A stretch of DNA of 64,000 bases, from assembly GCA_010093485.1 (NCBI GenBank), contig MU001499.1:496001-560000 (forward strand). Reading direction: 5' to 3'. A program made the translations under genes and the position numbers. Under the pieces are notes generated by a model that saw only the letters and a list, made by a program, of their open reading frames with translations, did no database searches and was not told the origin of the DNA. Source of the stretch: Karstenula rhodostoma CBS 690.94. Its lineage: Eukaryota; Ascomycota; Dothideomycetes; Pleosporales; Didymosphaeriaceae. Positions 20,646 to 33,851 of this stretch are shown here, piece by piece (within the stretch, counting starts at the first letter, position 1; each line of letters opens with the position of its first letter).

Positions 20646-22906
20646 TGTAGCAACGGCGGATGCGGTCAGCTGCGGGAGAGTGGGAAGGTTAGAGAGCTGC
20701 TGTTCGAGCGTGCTCGAACGTAGCATCTGTCGCAATGGTACCACTTGGAAACGGAAGGGTGACCTTTATGTGGACTGAGGGCTGATACTCTAAGCCTTGA
20801 GTTGTGGAGTCCTGGATTGTGCACGGAGTCGGGAACCCAGAGGCGTGAGTGAAAGTGGCTAAAGAAGTGGCGCAGGGCTGACTCATTGCGGCACCACCAA
20901 GCGCACGTACATCAACGGCGCCTCACTGCCTCTTACCGCTAACACAGCCCGTTCACTGGTGTGGTCGATATGACTCCTCAAAAGCGTCAGTCACGTTGGC
21001 TCAGGTGTTCTCTGCGTTGGCTCGGTTTGTACAGCGTGAACCAACGATCTCCGATACTCCACACAACCCTCGACACGTTCCAGCGTCAGAAGCTCGAAAC
21101 TGTGCTACGTATTTGCATCATATGTGCAAGCATCCCCAGCATAAGGAGTTGGTGGATGAGCGTTGCCAGGTAAAAGGGATCTGCGGTGAGTGTAGCTCTT
21201 GCCGCCGGAACAGCGCTTGCAGTCTCTGGCAGAGCAAGCGCTTCGGGCGTCATGGTTGTACTGTCCATTCAACAAATGCAATGCTATATAGAAACCGTTT
21301 TATCTTAATCTCATGTCAAGCACTACCGACGTGTAAGAGTGATCATCCTGGCGACGTGAGGTTGGCGCAAGGGTGATGACTAATAACACAAACTCGGTTG
21401 GAGCTCCTTTACTAACCTCCCATTCTCAAGAGCGTCCAGGTCGATATGTCTCCTCGGAGCTTTCGAAAATCATTTCGCAACACAATCTACAACACGGCTC
21501 CTATCTTACCATCTTCAGTCAATGAGATCTGCTAGACAATCCCCCTCGCATCAATGCTCTTCCTCAGTAGTAGCATCGGCCCTCGCCGGTACAACCCCAG
21601 TTGCTTCATTGTTCCACGAACAAGAGCGATCGACGAGATCGCACGTAAATGCTGCAGACTTCAAATTACTGAAAACGGCATGGTGCTCAGGCACATCGGT
21701 TGCGGCACTAGAGGATTGGCAAAGCAAGCTTTTGGCCTAGAAGGGTCCATCCATGTTCAAAGACCGAAACAGCACTTGGTCACATCTACCAAACGTATGG
21801 CAGGCACAACGGCGAGTTCATTTGCAAACTCCAACCATAGCAATCACTTCAAGTCCCCGTCTACGAGGCGTTGTCCGCGGCGCCCTGGCTTAACCTGTTC
21901 AGGCCAGCGACTTGCCTGTGCCGTTCGGTCCGGGCCCGCTTGGCACAAATGCAGTCTACTACCCCGCTTCAACCGCTCGTGATCTGTGTTTTACATGATG
22001 CTGTTTGAACGCATAAACAAACAAATACAAGGGTGAAGACTAGCAGTTCTCCGAAGACAGATTGAAAGTGTCATTCGGCGTGATGTTCAGTTCAGCCACG
22101 CACCAAGCCTCGGCCGCCGGCGTATTCGTCCCACTCTGCAACACATGGTCAACCCATTCTCCCAGAGGACGAGACACCGCCATCAACCACGATACCGCAG
22201 ACGCCCTCTTCATTCGCTTAGCTCTCAGATGTGCTAAGCCCTGAAGATCACAGCTCCGAGGTGCATACAGCCCCTTGCATAGCTTACCCGCCATGCTTAG
22301 ATATCCACACCAATCACATCACACCTCTTTCCACCCCACCGCCAATCATCATCTGCCCCGCACACACCCCGATTAGCCTCGACAAGTTATATCAACCTCG
22401 CACGCAGCCTATCCTGCGACCTACCCTATCTTCTGCAGATCGGCCGGTGCCGTAGTGTCCGAAGGGAAGTTGGACTTGCCAGCCCTGGCATACGTTTCAG
22501 GTACGCCGTGGTCTGCAACTTTCGCGTAAGGTCGCCGCGTACGGAGAGTGATCGCCGTTGGCGCGGAGCACGACCTGCCCGTTTGGGGTTCTGTATAGCG
22601 ATGCCGGGGCTGTGTGATTCGTGGTAGAATGGTAGCACAGCTTTTAGCATAGGCGTAAGGGTTTAGACATGAGTGCGCTGCGTGGGCCTTATCTCGGTCG
22701 TTATTCGCCGGGAAGGGGGTAATTGGGTGGAGCTCCGAAGACCCATGGACTGGACGTGAGTAGACGTTGTTTACGGCGATGGGTTGTAGTAGTATAAAGA
22801 CAGTAGCAAGGCGCAGGCTGGGAAGGCTGTGTCGAGTCAACTCTTCCCTCGCCCCAGCCTTGTAGACTTCACCCAGCATCAACCCAACCGCACCCCCATC
22901 ACAACC
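20646..22906. other. 2.3-kb intergenic region
   Basis: Divergent promoter space between the F-box gene (minus) and the secreted nuclease (plus). Open frames at 20996-21376 and 21554-21982 (up to 142 codons) show no domain and no convincing splice structure. A pyrimidine-rich stretch runs from about 22310 to 22440. Confidence 0.45.
22793..22800 (+). promoter_or_regulatory. TATA-like box of the secreted nuclease gene
   Basis: TATAAAGA lies 107 bp upstream of the ATG at 22907. It is followed by a CA-rich leader ending in ACAACCATGAAG. Position and sequence fit a TATA-driven fungal promoter. Confidence 0.5.
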
Positions 22907-23622
22907 ATGAAGTCCATCTTCATCGTCTCGGCCGTCGCCGCCCTCGCCGCTGCTGCCCCCGTGGAGAAGCGCACGCCCCCCAACATCCCCTCCACCAGCA
23001 GTGCTACCTCTCTCCTCGCCGGCCTCACCGTCAAGGCCCAGGGCTCCCAGGACGGCTACTCCCGCGACCTGTTCCCCCACTGGATCACACAATCCGGCGC
23101 GTGCAACACCCGCGAGACGGTCCTCAAGCGCGACGGCACAAACGTCGTCACCGACTCGGCGTGTGCTTCTACCAGCGGCACGTGGAAGAGCCCCTACGAC
23201 GGCGCCACATGGACCGCGGCCAGTGATGTGGACATCGACCACGTTGTTCCCTTGAGCAACGCTTGGAAGGTACATTAGCCCTGCCCCAGAGAAGAATGCA
23301 CGCGTATGCTAACGTTGAATAGTCTGGAGCTTCGGCCTGGACGACCGCGCAGCGCCAGGCTTTCGCCAACGATCTTACTAACCCCCAGCTTGCCGCTGTG
23401 ACTGATTCGGTCAACTCTGCAAAGGGCGACAAGGGCCCCGAGACATGGAAGCCCCCGCTAGGTGAGTCTTCGATTGAGCGAGATGGACGTCATGGCTAAT
23501 GCGGAACAGCGAGCTACTACTGCACCTACGCCAAGATGTGGGTCAAGGTCAAGAGCGTGTATAAGTTGACCATCACCAGCGCAGAGAAGACTGCGCTCAC
23601 CAGTATGTTGGGCACTTGCTAG
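22907..23622 (+). CDS. secreted HNH-type nuclease, DUF1524 (GmrSD C-terminal-like)
   Basis: Three exons: 22907-23269, 23323-23461 and 23510-23622 (introns of 53 and 48 bp), 204 residues. A signal peptide (MKSIFIVSAVAALAAAAP) is followed by VEKR, a Kex2-like dibasic site at about residues 19-22. The core DGYSRDLFPHW, then TWTAASDVDIDHVVPLSNAWKSGA, then W-TTAQRQAFAND, VTDSVNSAKGDKGPETWKPP and YYCTYAKMWVKVKS is the DUF1524 signature (PF07510). DIDH at residues 109-112 supplies the metal-binding Asp and the His general base of the HNH/beta-beta-alpha-metal fold. Paired cysteines suit an extracellular enzyme. Fungal members are presumed secreted DNases or RNases for nutrient scavenging or interaction with other organisms; the substrate is not established. 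The upstream frame opening at 22829 was not used because MKSIFIV begins the signal peptide. Confidence 0.9.
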
Positions 23623-23789
23623 ACGCAGGTCATGGAATCATGGACGGGCTTGGTGCCTCTCGAGGACTTCTTATGATGACGATTGTTATACCCTTCTTCT
23701 GCGCCAGCGCGCACATCTCGCGCTGCCTGGATGCCAGCTTTTCTTGTGTATACAGCTTTTTTCCCCTCAGGCGTGCTCTATTAGCGAGC

Positions 23790-25476
23790 CTAGTCCGCAG
23801 TGAAATCGAATTCCTTGAACGCATTTTTGAAGTTCGCCACGTCTTTCTCTTCCTCGGGTTGCATCTGCGCGCAGTTCCTCCAGTCAACGCGTTGATCTAG
23901 GCGGAGGAGCTTCGCGAGCACTTCTCGTCCAAATTGCAGGCGGAACTTGATCTTTTCATCGAACCGTAGGATCAAACTAGTCTGCTTCCCCGCATCGTTT
24001 TTCGGATCCCAAATCAATACTCTGAAGAAGTCGCTAGTCTCCTCGAACCCGTCGCCCACATCTTCCTTCGTGAAAGTAGGCCAGTGGTAATTCTCTGCCA
24101 GAGCCTTGAACGCCGCTTCTACGAGGCCCTTCTGGATGAGATCGGCAGGTACGGGCATGTACTGCCAGTGTGTGTGCGGTAGGCCGGCCTTGCTGACCTC
24201 CCAGGTAACGGACCCGTATTCACTTTCTCCTTGCGATTGCACCATCCTGTTCATAGACACCCTATACTTCTGCATCTCCGCATATGTCGCGCGACGCTCC
24301 TCTTCTTCCATCGACGCCAGCGTCGGCTGGTGGCTGAACGGGATGATGAGCAGATGGCACGGGAAGCCCAACTTCGGGAAGGTCTGCGAGGTCGGCAGAG
24401 GACCCCTGGCCGTCGTCATGTACGCGCTCTCGCCGATGGATGTGACAAGATGTGTTGCGATGTTCTCGTTTGAGAGACAGAAGAAACATTGCGACGCGTC
24501 TATCGGCCCTCTTGCTTCGTGCTTCCGCCGCTTGTTTCCCCTGCGGCCTCCGCGCCCGTCGTCGTACACAAGAGCGTGCTCTTTGTGGGCGGGCGCGGCG
24601 CGCTTCTTGTCGGAGTGGGTTAGTGGGTTGATGGTGGAGCCTGACGGTGGAGAGATGGGGTGGCTTGCGGTAGGGTCCAAGGAGAAAGCGTAGATCCATT
24701 TTTGCTTGTTGGGGTTGCCGTACTGGGCGAGGCTGATGAAGCGCGTCACGGGGGTGAGATTGTCGGTTTCTTCGCTTGGAAGATGGAAGAAAGGTTCACG
24801 TTCGTAGTAGACTGAGCCCGAAGTTGAAAAGTGATACCGCGGTTTTAACACCACATCGAGGTCGGCAATGCATTGTTGTTCTCGCGGTGGTTCGTCAGCA
24901 TTGAAAGCGACCTTCGACCGTGAGCGGATGCCCTCTGGCCACTCTCCAGTCACGAGAATATCGGCGGTAGTAGCGCCACGCAGGACCTTCGCGTCTGTGT
25001 CGCTGTAGTAGGGCGGGTATTTGTCCTGCGACTGTCCAGCGATGATGTTGGGGTCGAGCTGGCCGCCAAGAGCCACGATGCGGATTCCTTCCGATGTCTT
25101 CATCGTCGTTCTCTTCCCGAGGAAATGCAGGTTGTGACACAGTTCATCGTCAGAGGATGAGAGCTTCTCGACCACTGCTTTGGGGAAGGCATTGCTGCCA
25201 AGGGCGAAGTAAGTTGGGACAGGTATTTCGATCTTTCCATTGATCAAGTTCTGTATATTTTTCTCATCTTCCTCGGTCGCATCTGAAGGGCTAGCGAACA
25301 GGTTTCCAGCAATGATGACCAGAGCGAAGTTTTGTTTGGTATGAAGAGTCGCCAGCTTCTGGAGGACGGCTGGGAAGTGGCCGTTTACATCGCCAATCAC
25401 GGCGCTGGTCGCCGGTTAGCAGCTCGATCGTTGACCGTGTTCAGGAAAATACAATGCTTACATTTTAGAAGCCATC
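23790..25476 (-). CDS. drn1: CwfJ/Drn1 family RNA lariat-debranching associated factor
   Basis: Two minus-strand exons: a 14-nt first exon (25476-25463, ATG GCT TCT AAA AT) and 25404-23790, joined over a 58-bp intron, giving 542 residues starting MASKIAVIGDVNGHF. The N-terminal third is metallophosphatase-like without a full catalytic set (GDVNGHF, ALVIIAGNLFAS, GSNAFP). A basic linker (GRGGRRGNKRRKHEARG) leads to CwfJ C-terminal domain 1 (CFFCLSNENIATHLVTSIG, then FPCHLLIIPFSHQPTLAS) and domain 2 (GLPHTHWQYMPVPADLI, RLQFGREVLAKLLRL, DWRNCAQMQPEEEKDVANFKNAFKEFDFTAD). CwfJ and Drn1 act with the spliceosome and debranching enzyme Dbr1 on intron lariats in the nucleus. The gene is divergent from UTP20. 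Confidence 0.9.
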
Positions 25477-25871
25477 TGGGCGAAAGCGCATACGCAATGG
25501 CTTGCATGCAGGTCCCGAGGTCGTGTTGGATTCACGTGGACGCGGAGCTTAGCTTTATGCGTAAGACAACGGGTCCGTGCGTCGGCACTTAGCACAGACC
25601 ACTTTTTCTCTATACACCTCCATACACAGCGTAGCTTTAAAGGAAACCTTTTTAAAGGTAATTAGAATAGTTTCTTACTTCTTATTCTAGCTACTATATT
25701 AATTTCTTGTAAAAAGAGAGAGGCTGCGTAAAGGTGTCCTAGCATTAACTTAATCCTTAGGAGACACTATCTCCGCGACGCTAGAGCGGCTTCCAGAAAT
25801 TTTTGTGGATCAACCTAGAGAAGTGGCAGGCGCGACGCAGACTTTATCCTGCACACTCTGATACTGACAAC
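25477..25871. promoter_or_regulatory. shared divergent promoter region drn1/UTP20
   Basis: Only 395 bp separate the two start codons, and both genes belong to nuclear RNA processing. The region contains an AT-rich island (listed separately) in otherwise GC-balanced sequence. No classical TATA box is obvious next to either start. Confidence 0.5.
25631..25716. repeat. AT-rich island, possible RIP-decayed insertion
   Basis: About 85 bp that are strongly A/T- and TpA-rich, with an inverted core (AAAGG-AA-ACCTTT at about 25640) and TTAGAATAGTTT. Composition changes abruptly on both sides. A similar island occurs at 51776. No transposase frame is present. Confidence 0.5.
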
Positions 25872-28800
25872 ATGGCCGCCATGTCTCGAGGCACACGACC
25901 GGCCGCGAAGCCGCAACTACGCGTCGCGAAGCGGGTGAAGGGTGGCACGAAGTCGAAGAAAAACCACACCTTCGAGTCGTTCGCCCAGCGCATCGCAAGA
26001 CTCAAGATCGAACCTGTCCGCCGTGGACGCAGCACCATAATCGACGATGCAGAGCTCAACGCCACCTTTTCGTACTTCAAGGATGCCCTCGTCGAGTGGA
26101 GAGACATCAATCTCTCCGAGATCTTCTCCATGTTTGCCCGCCGAGTCGCCCCGCTATGCGACAGCCTCCCGCAGGTCCTCCACCACGACGAGCGCATCAT
26201 CGAGCTGCTCATCGAAAATATTGAAAAGGGGGATAAGAATAGCGAGGAGCCGCTGTTGAAGCTCCTGGCAAACTTTGCGCATGACCTTGGCGTGCGCTTC
26301 GAGAAGCACTTTGAGCGGGCAGTCCGGACCGTTGCCCACCTGGCCGCTACACACGCCGATGTTGAGGTCATCGAATGGGCATTCACATGCCTTGCCTGGT
26401 TATTCAAATACCTCTCGAGGCTCTTGATTTCGGATCTGCGCCCGGTGTTTGACCTGATGGTCCCGTTGCTAGGAAAGGCGCGCCAGAAGCTGTTCGTCAT
26501 GCGGTTCGCAGCAGAATCGCTGAGCTTTTTGGTGCGCAAGGCTGGAGCTGCCTATCACAGGGACCAGAGCCCTCTGAGAACCATAATCAAGCACGCTTCG
26601 GCGCTGCTGAAGGATGCGCAAGGCACCAGTTCAAACATGGATTTCCAACAAGGTCTCATGACCCTTTTCGCAGACTCCATCAAAGGAGTCCAGCGTGGCT
26701 TGCACTCCAGTGGAGTTGCCGTTCTGAAGGAAATGCTGTTGTGCACTTATGACGAGGAATATGCCGACCTGCAAACCCCGCCTTTGGAATTCGTGCTTAA
26801 AGGCGTCGTTACTTCTGTGATTCACTTCTCGGATGCAGAGCACTTCCAACCTCTCCTAGAAGTTATTATCGAGACGATGAAAGCGAAGATCTCGGATAAA
26901 CGCTATCTAGGTCTATCCTCTAGACTACTTTTCGTCGTATGTGGTGTGCGTAGAGGCTCACGAATCACGCAGTGGCCTTCTGTCCTCGAAACTATCAGTT
27001 TGCTTGTTGGTGGCATCGATGAATCCACAACGGTAGAAACAGCGCACACCCAAGAGCTTCTTTCAGCGCTTGCAGTCGTTTTCCAGTATTGTCCGATTGA
27101 TGCGGCCATTCCACATACTCAACTCTTGGAGAAGCTTAGCAAAGAGCCTCTGGAGAAGTACTTCCTGTCTTTCTGTAACACATTCGCAGAGCTAGGCGCG
27201 GAGCGGTTCAATACTCTTCTCCTATCATACTTCAAGAGGTTCGTGCACTAGACACCAGCTGTTGCTCGCGCGCTAATTGCTTCCAGATTTGTCGTTCAAA
27301 AAGCACAAGAATATGGAGACCAGCTCTCTGTGATACTGCCTAGCTTGTACGAACACCACATAGTTCCGAGGGATTCCTTACAAGCGTCCTCGGCCTGGCA
27401 AAACACCATGAGCAATCGCTTGCAGCAATTGGCCACGTTGGAATCCGACTCACAAGGCGCCCAACGGGTCATGTACGACTGCAACGCTTTTGTTGACGCT
27501 ATCGGAAGCTTGATACTATCTACTGAACAGAAACAAGCCATCTCGAAATGTCTGTATGACGCTTTGGCGAAATCTCTGGAAGACGGCGCCAACAAGTTGG
27601 CGTTGAACACCAAGACATTTGCCACTGGAAATGGATTTCAGCATCTCGTACACGACGACAGCCTCCAAAAATCGTTGCTTCAGCTTTGGCCTGCATTATG
27701 CAGAGCTGCGTCAACCGACGGGGACAGCACTCTACCCTTCTGGAAAGGCTTACTCGCTCTTGCGGAGGGAAACAAAGCAAGTCTTGACTTCTCTGGCGAC
27801 CACATTGCCTCTCTCAAGCAAGGTCTCTTGCGGTGTTTAGGATCACCTTCGCACGAGTTGCGCCTTGTGGCATTAGGTTTGTTTGAGATCTTGGCGTCCG
27901 ACAGCGAAGAACGACGCAACGTCATCTCCACTGCGAGCATCATCGAACAGACGCCTGTCAATCTGGAAACTCAGCGATCCATCTCTATGCGCATTGGACA
28001 ACTTGCTAAGCTCTATCCAAGCATCGCCGCCGATGAGTACCTTGGGGAGGCCATACCTACTTTCCTGTTCGGCCTCCTTCACGTCAGACTTGCTTCGATC
28101 TGGGACGATGTTTGTGCGGCTTTGAAAGCAGTCTGTGCAACAAAGCAAGGAGAGGCCTATGTTTTGCACATCGCTTTTGAGTGGATAAACCAGTCTTCTA
28201 GCCACGGAGAGTCTCCTACCAGCTCAGCAGCAGCTCCTGTGCCTCCACAATTCGTCAGCATATTCGAGTGCACCAATGTCATGCAGCTCGAGTACACAAT
28301 CAACAAATCGCAGGCCATTCTAGACGACGTTGAAGATGAGCTCCAGGCTCGATTTGATCGCGATCATACGAGCGCTCAGTTTCTTAACGACTTTAGTAGA
28401 ACACAAGCTCTACGTATTCTCAACGAGCTACCTGCCGTTGCTGAAAAGCGCTCTCGTGTCCTCGTGCCTGTTCTGCTTGACTGGGCCTCGGCTCAGCGAG
28501 CGATAGGCATGTCGGATGACGATAATACCATTGGGGAGGAATCGGAACAAGAGTCTCAATGGACAAGGAAAGACCAAAAGTCGATGCTCACACTCTTCTC
28601 AAAATTCACCAACCCTAAGGTTCTGTACCGAGCAACGGATGTCTACAAGGCTTTGTTAGCTCTTCTGGGCAACGGCGATGCCGACGTTCAGAGAGCTGCC
28701 CTAAAAGCGCTTCTTACCTGGAAAGAGCCCGGCATCGTCGAATGCCAAGAAAACCTGTTCAACCTGCTCGATGATTCGCGATTCCGCGATGAAGTCTCCG

Positions 28801-31800
28801 TGTTCTTGGATGCTGGGTCCGGTCAAAGTGCGGTCAAAGAGCATCATCGGGACGTGCTATTCCCCGTCTTGCTTCGTCTGTTGTACGGCAAGGTCATCAG
28901 TGGCAAGCGAGGACTCGATGTCAAGAGAAAGGCAGTCTTCCAAGCACTGACTCGATTCGACGACCGTGCGATCGGCCAATTTCTCGAGATAGCGCTCGGC
29001 CCGTTGAGCGGCATTCACATACTTCGGGATCAAGTATTGGATGAGAGTGTTCTGCAAGCGGACCTCCTAGCACCGCGTAGGCAGGTCGGTATGATCAACA
29101 TGGCCGAGGATATGCTCAGCGCCCTCAAAACAACTATCCGTCCGTTCGTTGCCTCCCTTGTCGACCCGGTGCTCTACTGCCTCATCAATGCTTCCCGAGC
29201 TATTGCAAAGTCCAGCGCTGCGCCAGAATCAGATCCAGATAATAGCCAAACGTCTATCTTCAGAGCTATTCGCCAACGCGCCCTTCACGCTTTGAACATA
29301 TTGTTCGAAAGCTGTCCGGAATATGAATGGACACCGTACGCGTCAGTGATAGTGGGAGAGCTAGTCACTCCAAGAATCCAACAGCTTCCCATCGAGACGG
29401 CCCAATCGGTTTCAGGTACCCTGCGCTTGTTTTCGGCCTGGTCAAAATCTGCTGCCACAGCAGGGTTCCTGGTCGATTTCAATCAGGACATACTGACAAA
29501 GATCACGGAATGCCTGAATGTGCCCTCGGCGAAAGACGACGTTAAACGCTTTGTTCTAGACAGCATTCTGCGTGAGCTCATCTCTTTGGTGGCGAGCGAT
29601 GAGCAAGAATCCACAGAAGCCAAGATCAGGCGGAACAGCATCCAATCTAACATACTCCAGCCGTACGCAAGCACTGTACTGATACACGTTGGCTCCCTTC
29701 TTCGAAAAAGTCCCAGCAAAGAGGTGCTTGAGTCCGGAGTTCTTACAGTTGCTGAGCTTGCACCCTATGTTGTCGGTTCAGCTGAGTCTCGCAGCATGCT
29801 CGAGATCTCCAGCTTCTTGCTCAGACAACCATCTCAACGGGTCAACGCAGCGACCAAGCTCGGATTACTGAAGATTCTGCACGAGTTCATTCCGCGCTGC
29901 CAAAGTACCGACATCACAGAGCTGTTCGATACCATATACGAGGGAGTCAGTCCGCTTTTCTCGTACCTCAAGGATAGGAAAGCTCGGGTTTTACTTTGCG
30001 ACATAATTGAAGATCTTTCATCCTACAGGGATGACCTGTCAGTTCTGGCGAAGCTCTGCCACGGTCTAAACTCTTATTCGGTGTCACGCTTGGACGAACC
30101 CGACTTTGAACGCCGGTCTGCTGCATTCGGCGAGATTACCAGCGATATCCGCTACAGCCTTCTACAGTGGAAGCCCTTGATCCACAGCATGTTGTACTTT
30201 ATCAAGGACAACGACGAGCTGAGCATCCGCGTCAATGCATCCCTCGCGCTCCGACACTTCATCAAGGCATCTACTCAAGACCAAGATACCAAGGATTTCA
30301 TCTCCGCAGCGCTTCTTCCTGGCATTCGCTTCGGGGTGAGGGAGCCATCGGAACTTGTTCGCGTGGAGTTTTTGGCTGTGCTCGCCCAGCTAGTCGAGAC
30401 CTATCAAGACTGGGCCCCAGTTACCGACCTGCACATATTGGTGTCTGAGGACGAAGAAGCGTCTTTCTACAGCAATGTCCTTCACATTCAAAGCCATCGA
30501 CGCCTGCGCGCACTACGTCGACTAGCTTCCAACGCTCCACACCTGCAGAGTGGGAATATCTACCACATTATCATACCCCTCCTTGAGCATTTCGTGTTCA
30601 ACAAGGCCGATGATGAAAACGCAAGTGCCTTGGCCGGAGAAACGGTGAAGACAATCACCACTCTGTGCCTGGGTCTGGAATGGCCTCAATTCCGCTCGTT
30701 GCTAAGGCGATACACTGGCTATCTTTCGACCAAAGAAGATATGCAAAAGACCGTCATCAAGCTTCTGAGTGGTCTGCTGGACGGCTTGCATCAATCAGCG
30801 CGGGCGAAAGGTTATGTCGCTTCGAAATCACCGGAGGCGCAGGCCCAAACTCAACTTGCTGATAGCACTAATGATACCAAAGAGGCCGATCCCATGGAAA
30901 TCGACGAACAACCATCTGCCCTTTCGAAAACCCTCCCACAGCAGGAAAAGTTGACGAAGGATATCATCGACAACATTCTCCCGGCTCTTTCTGAGTTTCT
31001 CCGCAAGAAGGATGAAAGCACTGTGAGTCTGCGAGTGCCTGTAGCCATCGCAGTGTGCAAAGCACTCCTAGTCTTGCCTCCCACCGAGGTCGAGACAAGG
31101 TTGCCAGCCGTTCTGCTCGACATGAGCTACATCTTGAAATCGCGCTCCCAAGATTCCCGCGACATGGCTCGAAGTACCTTGGCAGAGATTGCCACTTTCA
31201 CGGGCTCTACATACTTCGGCTTCATCCTCCGTGCACTTCGGATAGCGCTTTCAAGGGGCTATCAGCTCCACGTCCTATCCTTCACGCTCCACAAGTTGCT
31301 TGTCGAGCTCGCTGAACAGCTCAAACCCGGAGATCTAGATTACTGCGTCATGGATATCATGGACGTGATCATGGACGATATCTTTGGCGTTACCGGTCAA
31401 GAAAAAGACGCAGAGGAATATATTAGCAAGATGAAAGAAGTGAAGAGCAGCAAGAGCTTTGACACGATGGACATTATCGCGCGGTCGACGTCTCCCTCGA
31501 ATCTCTTCGCCCTCATCTCGCCCATCAAGTCTCTGCTGCAGGAGAAGCTGAACGCTCGAATGGTACAAAAGATCGACGAGCTACTGCGACGCATAGGGCT
31601 TGGTGTGCTCCAGAATCCCACAGTGAACGATCGCGATATTTTGGTATTCGGGTACGAGCTTATCCAGGAAGTGTACAAGTCGAACAACAGCACGGAAAAG
31701 GCCGAGTTTGTGGAACCACGGAATAAGAAATTTCTCATCAACATGAAGGGCGCCGCGAAGTCAGGTGCTCGTCAGTCCACGGCGTTGCACAACTACAAGC

Positions 31801-33851
31801 TGATACGGTTCAGCTTGGACATGCTGCGAACAGTCCTCCGCAAGCACGAAGAGCTGCAGACACCGCAGAACTTGGCTGGATTTCTTCCAGTGATTGGCGA
31901 CGCCTTGATTGCAAACCAGGAAGAACTACAGACGTCCGCCATCCGCTTGCTGTCTACCATCATCAAAGTTCCAATGAAGGAATTGGATGAAAACTGTCAC
32001 GTATACGTGACAGAGTCTGTCCGTCTGATCAAAGGAGCCACGTCGTCGAACTCTGAAATTGCACAGGCGTCGTTGAAGCTGATCACCAGCATGCTTCGGG
32101 AAAGGCCAAATGTCCAGATCAGAGAACAAGATCTCGCGCATCTCTTGAAACGCATCCTACCGGACATTGACGAGCCTGATCGCCAGGGCGTCACCTTTGG
32201 TTTCCTCAAGGCAGTGATGACGAGGAAGATTGTGATCACCGAGGTGTACGAACTGATGGACAAGGTCGCTGCGATGATGATCACCAACCAGACCCAGTCT
32301 GCGCGTCAAATAGCTCGCTCTACCTACTTCCACTTCCTGATGGATTACCCGCAGGCAAAGAATCGCTTCAAGAAACAGCTAGAATTCTTGCTCAAGAACT
32401 TGCGGTACGACTACGTTGAGGGAAGGCAGTCTGTCATGGAAGCATTGAGTCTGATCCTCAACAAAGTGGGTGAAAAGGTACTTGAGGACAATCTCGGCAT
32501 CATGTTCATTCCACTGGTTCATTCGATGGCCAACGACGATTCGGCCGATTGCCGCACCATGGCGGGAGCCTTGGTCAAGGTCGTCTTCGAGCGGGCCAAC
32601 TCGCAGCAACTGAAGAGCTTCACAGCTGATCTCAAGGAGTGGATCACTCAGGATGAAGATGCGGGCCTCAAGCGTCTCGGTATCCAGTGCTGGGGTCTTT
32701 ACCTCGAAGTCGCCGACGCCAAACCAAAAGAACTCGAATTCGTCATGGAGCAGCTTCGGGCTACGCTTGGTATCTGCTTAGAGCGACGTGACGAGGAAGA
32801 TTGGGAGTTGATCTATTACTCTCTCACAGTCTTCTCGAAACTCATCAAGCCCTGGCCTGACTACACGCTTTCTTCGGAGAGCATGTGGAGCTCGATCCGC
32901 TCATGTGTGTCATATCCCCATGCTTGGGTCAAGCTCACGGCAGCGAAGCTCGTGGGCACTTTCTTCGCCGACGTCTCCACCACGAACAGCGAGTCGGGTC
33001 TCAACAGTGTACCACTGAGAGGATCGCGCGGGCTAGAGCTGACGGAAGAGGTTGGCATCAAGCTTACCCACGCGTTTCTCCGACATCTTGAGACTCTGGG
33101 TATCAGCGAAGAGCTATGCATCCAAAGCGTCCGCAACTTGGCTTTCCTGGCACGATGGTTGGCGGCGAATACAGACATATTGTGGAACTGGAAGAAGGTG
33201 GACGACGACGAGGATGGAGAGGACGGCACTTTGGTCGAAGACGTACGAGGTGCAGAGGAGACGAATGGCGAAGCGTCGGATGAAGAATGGGGCGGCTTCT
33301 CCCCGTCTCCCGAATCCCCCCGGCCGAAGAAGACAAAGACGGCTACTCCGACAGCCATCCACCGCCTCGTCACACGCCTCTCAGGCATCCTCCGCCGCGA
33401 AACCAAAATCATGAAGCTGTCCTCGCTCTACCCCAAATCCGCAACCGCCACACTCATCGAAACGCTCATCACAAAAGTCCCCGTCGCCTCGCTCGCATCC
33501 TCGCTTCCGCACCTCCTCACCACACTATCCACCTTGACCGACCCCGCAACTACCATCCCGCGCTCCACCGAGACAGCCTTCAACGACACGTACCGCGCCA
33601 TCATCGACAAGAGCCGCGAGATCATGAACACGCTGCAGAAGCAGCTGGGGACGCAGGCGTACCTCAAGGTCATGGGCGAGGTGCAGAAGGGGGTGAAGCA
33701 GCGTCGCGAGGAGAGGAGGCAGAAGAGGAAGATCCATGCGGTAGCGGAGCCGGAGAGGTTTGGCAAGGAGAAGAAGAGGAGGAACGATGTGAAGAAGGTT
33801 AAGAGGAAGGAGAAGAGTGCCGAGTACCAGGGGAAGAGGAGGGGGTGGTAG
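25872..33851 (+). CDS. utp20: UTP20, U3 snoRNP / 90S pre-ribosome component
   Basis: Two exons, 25872-27238 and 27287-33851, give 2643 residues, close to the family size (about 2500-2800). The 48-bp intron has a slightly unusual GTTCGT donor and a GCTAAT branch; joining restores SYFKRFVVQKAQEYGDQL. The start MAAMSRGTRPAAKPQLRVAKRVKGGTKSKKNHTFESFAQRI is typical of the family. The protein is almost wholly HEAT/ARM-like helical repeats (for example FLVRKAGAAYHRD near residue 220, and the DRIM region). The C-terminal 100 residues are Lys/Arg-rich (QRREERRQKRKIHA, KEKKRRNDVKKVKRK), a nucleolar or RNA-binding tail. UTP20 is needed for U3-dependent cleavages and 40S assembly in the nucleolus. An acidic segment (DDDEDGEDGTLVEDV) precedes the tail. 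Confidence 0.95.

Noticed and set aside
20961..21376. Cys-rich frame (CGECSSCRRNSACSLW) near 21180
   Set aside because: The Cys spacing looked like a zinc motif but matches no known finger, and no coherent exon structure surrounds it.
22421..23275. 284-codon minus-strand frame opposite the secreted nuclease
   Set aside because: It is antisense to the nuclease exons, whose signal peptide and DIDH core are convincing. The long frame reflects GC-rich codon bias.
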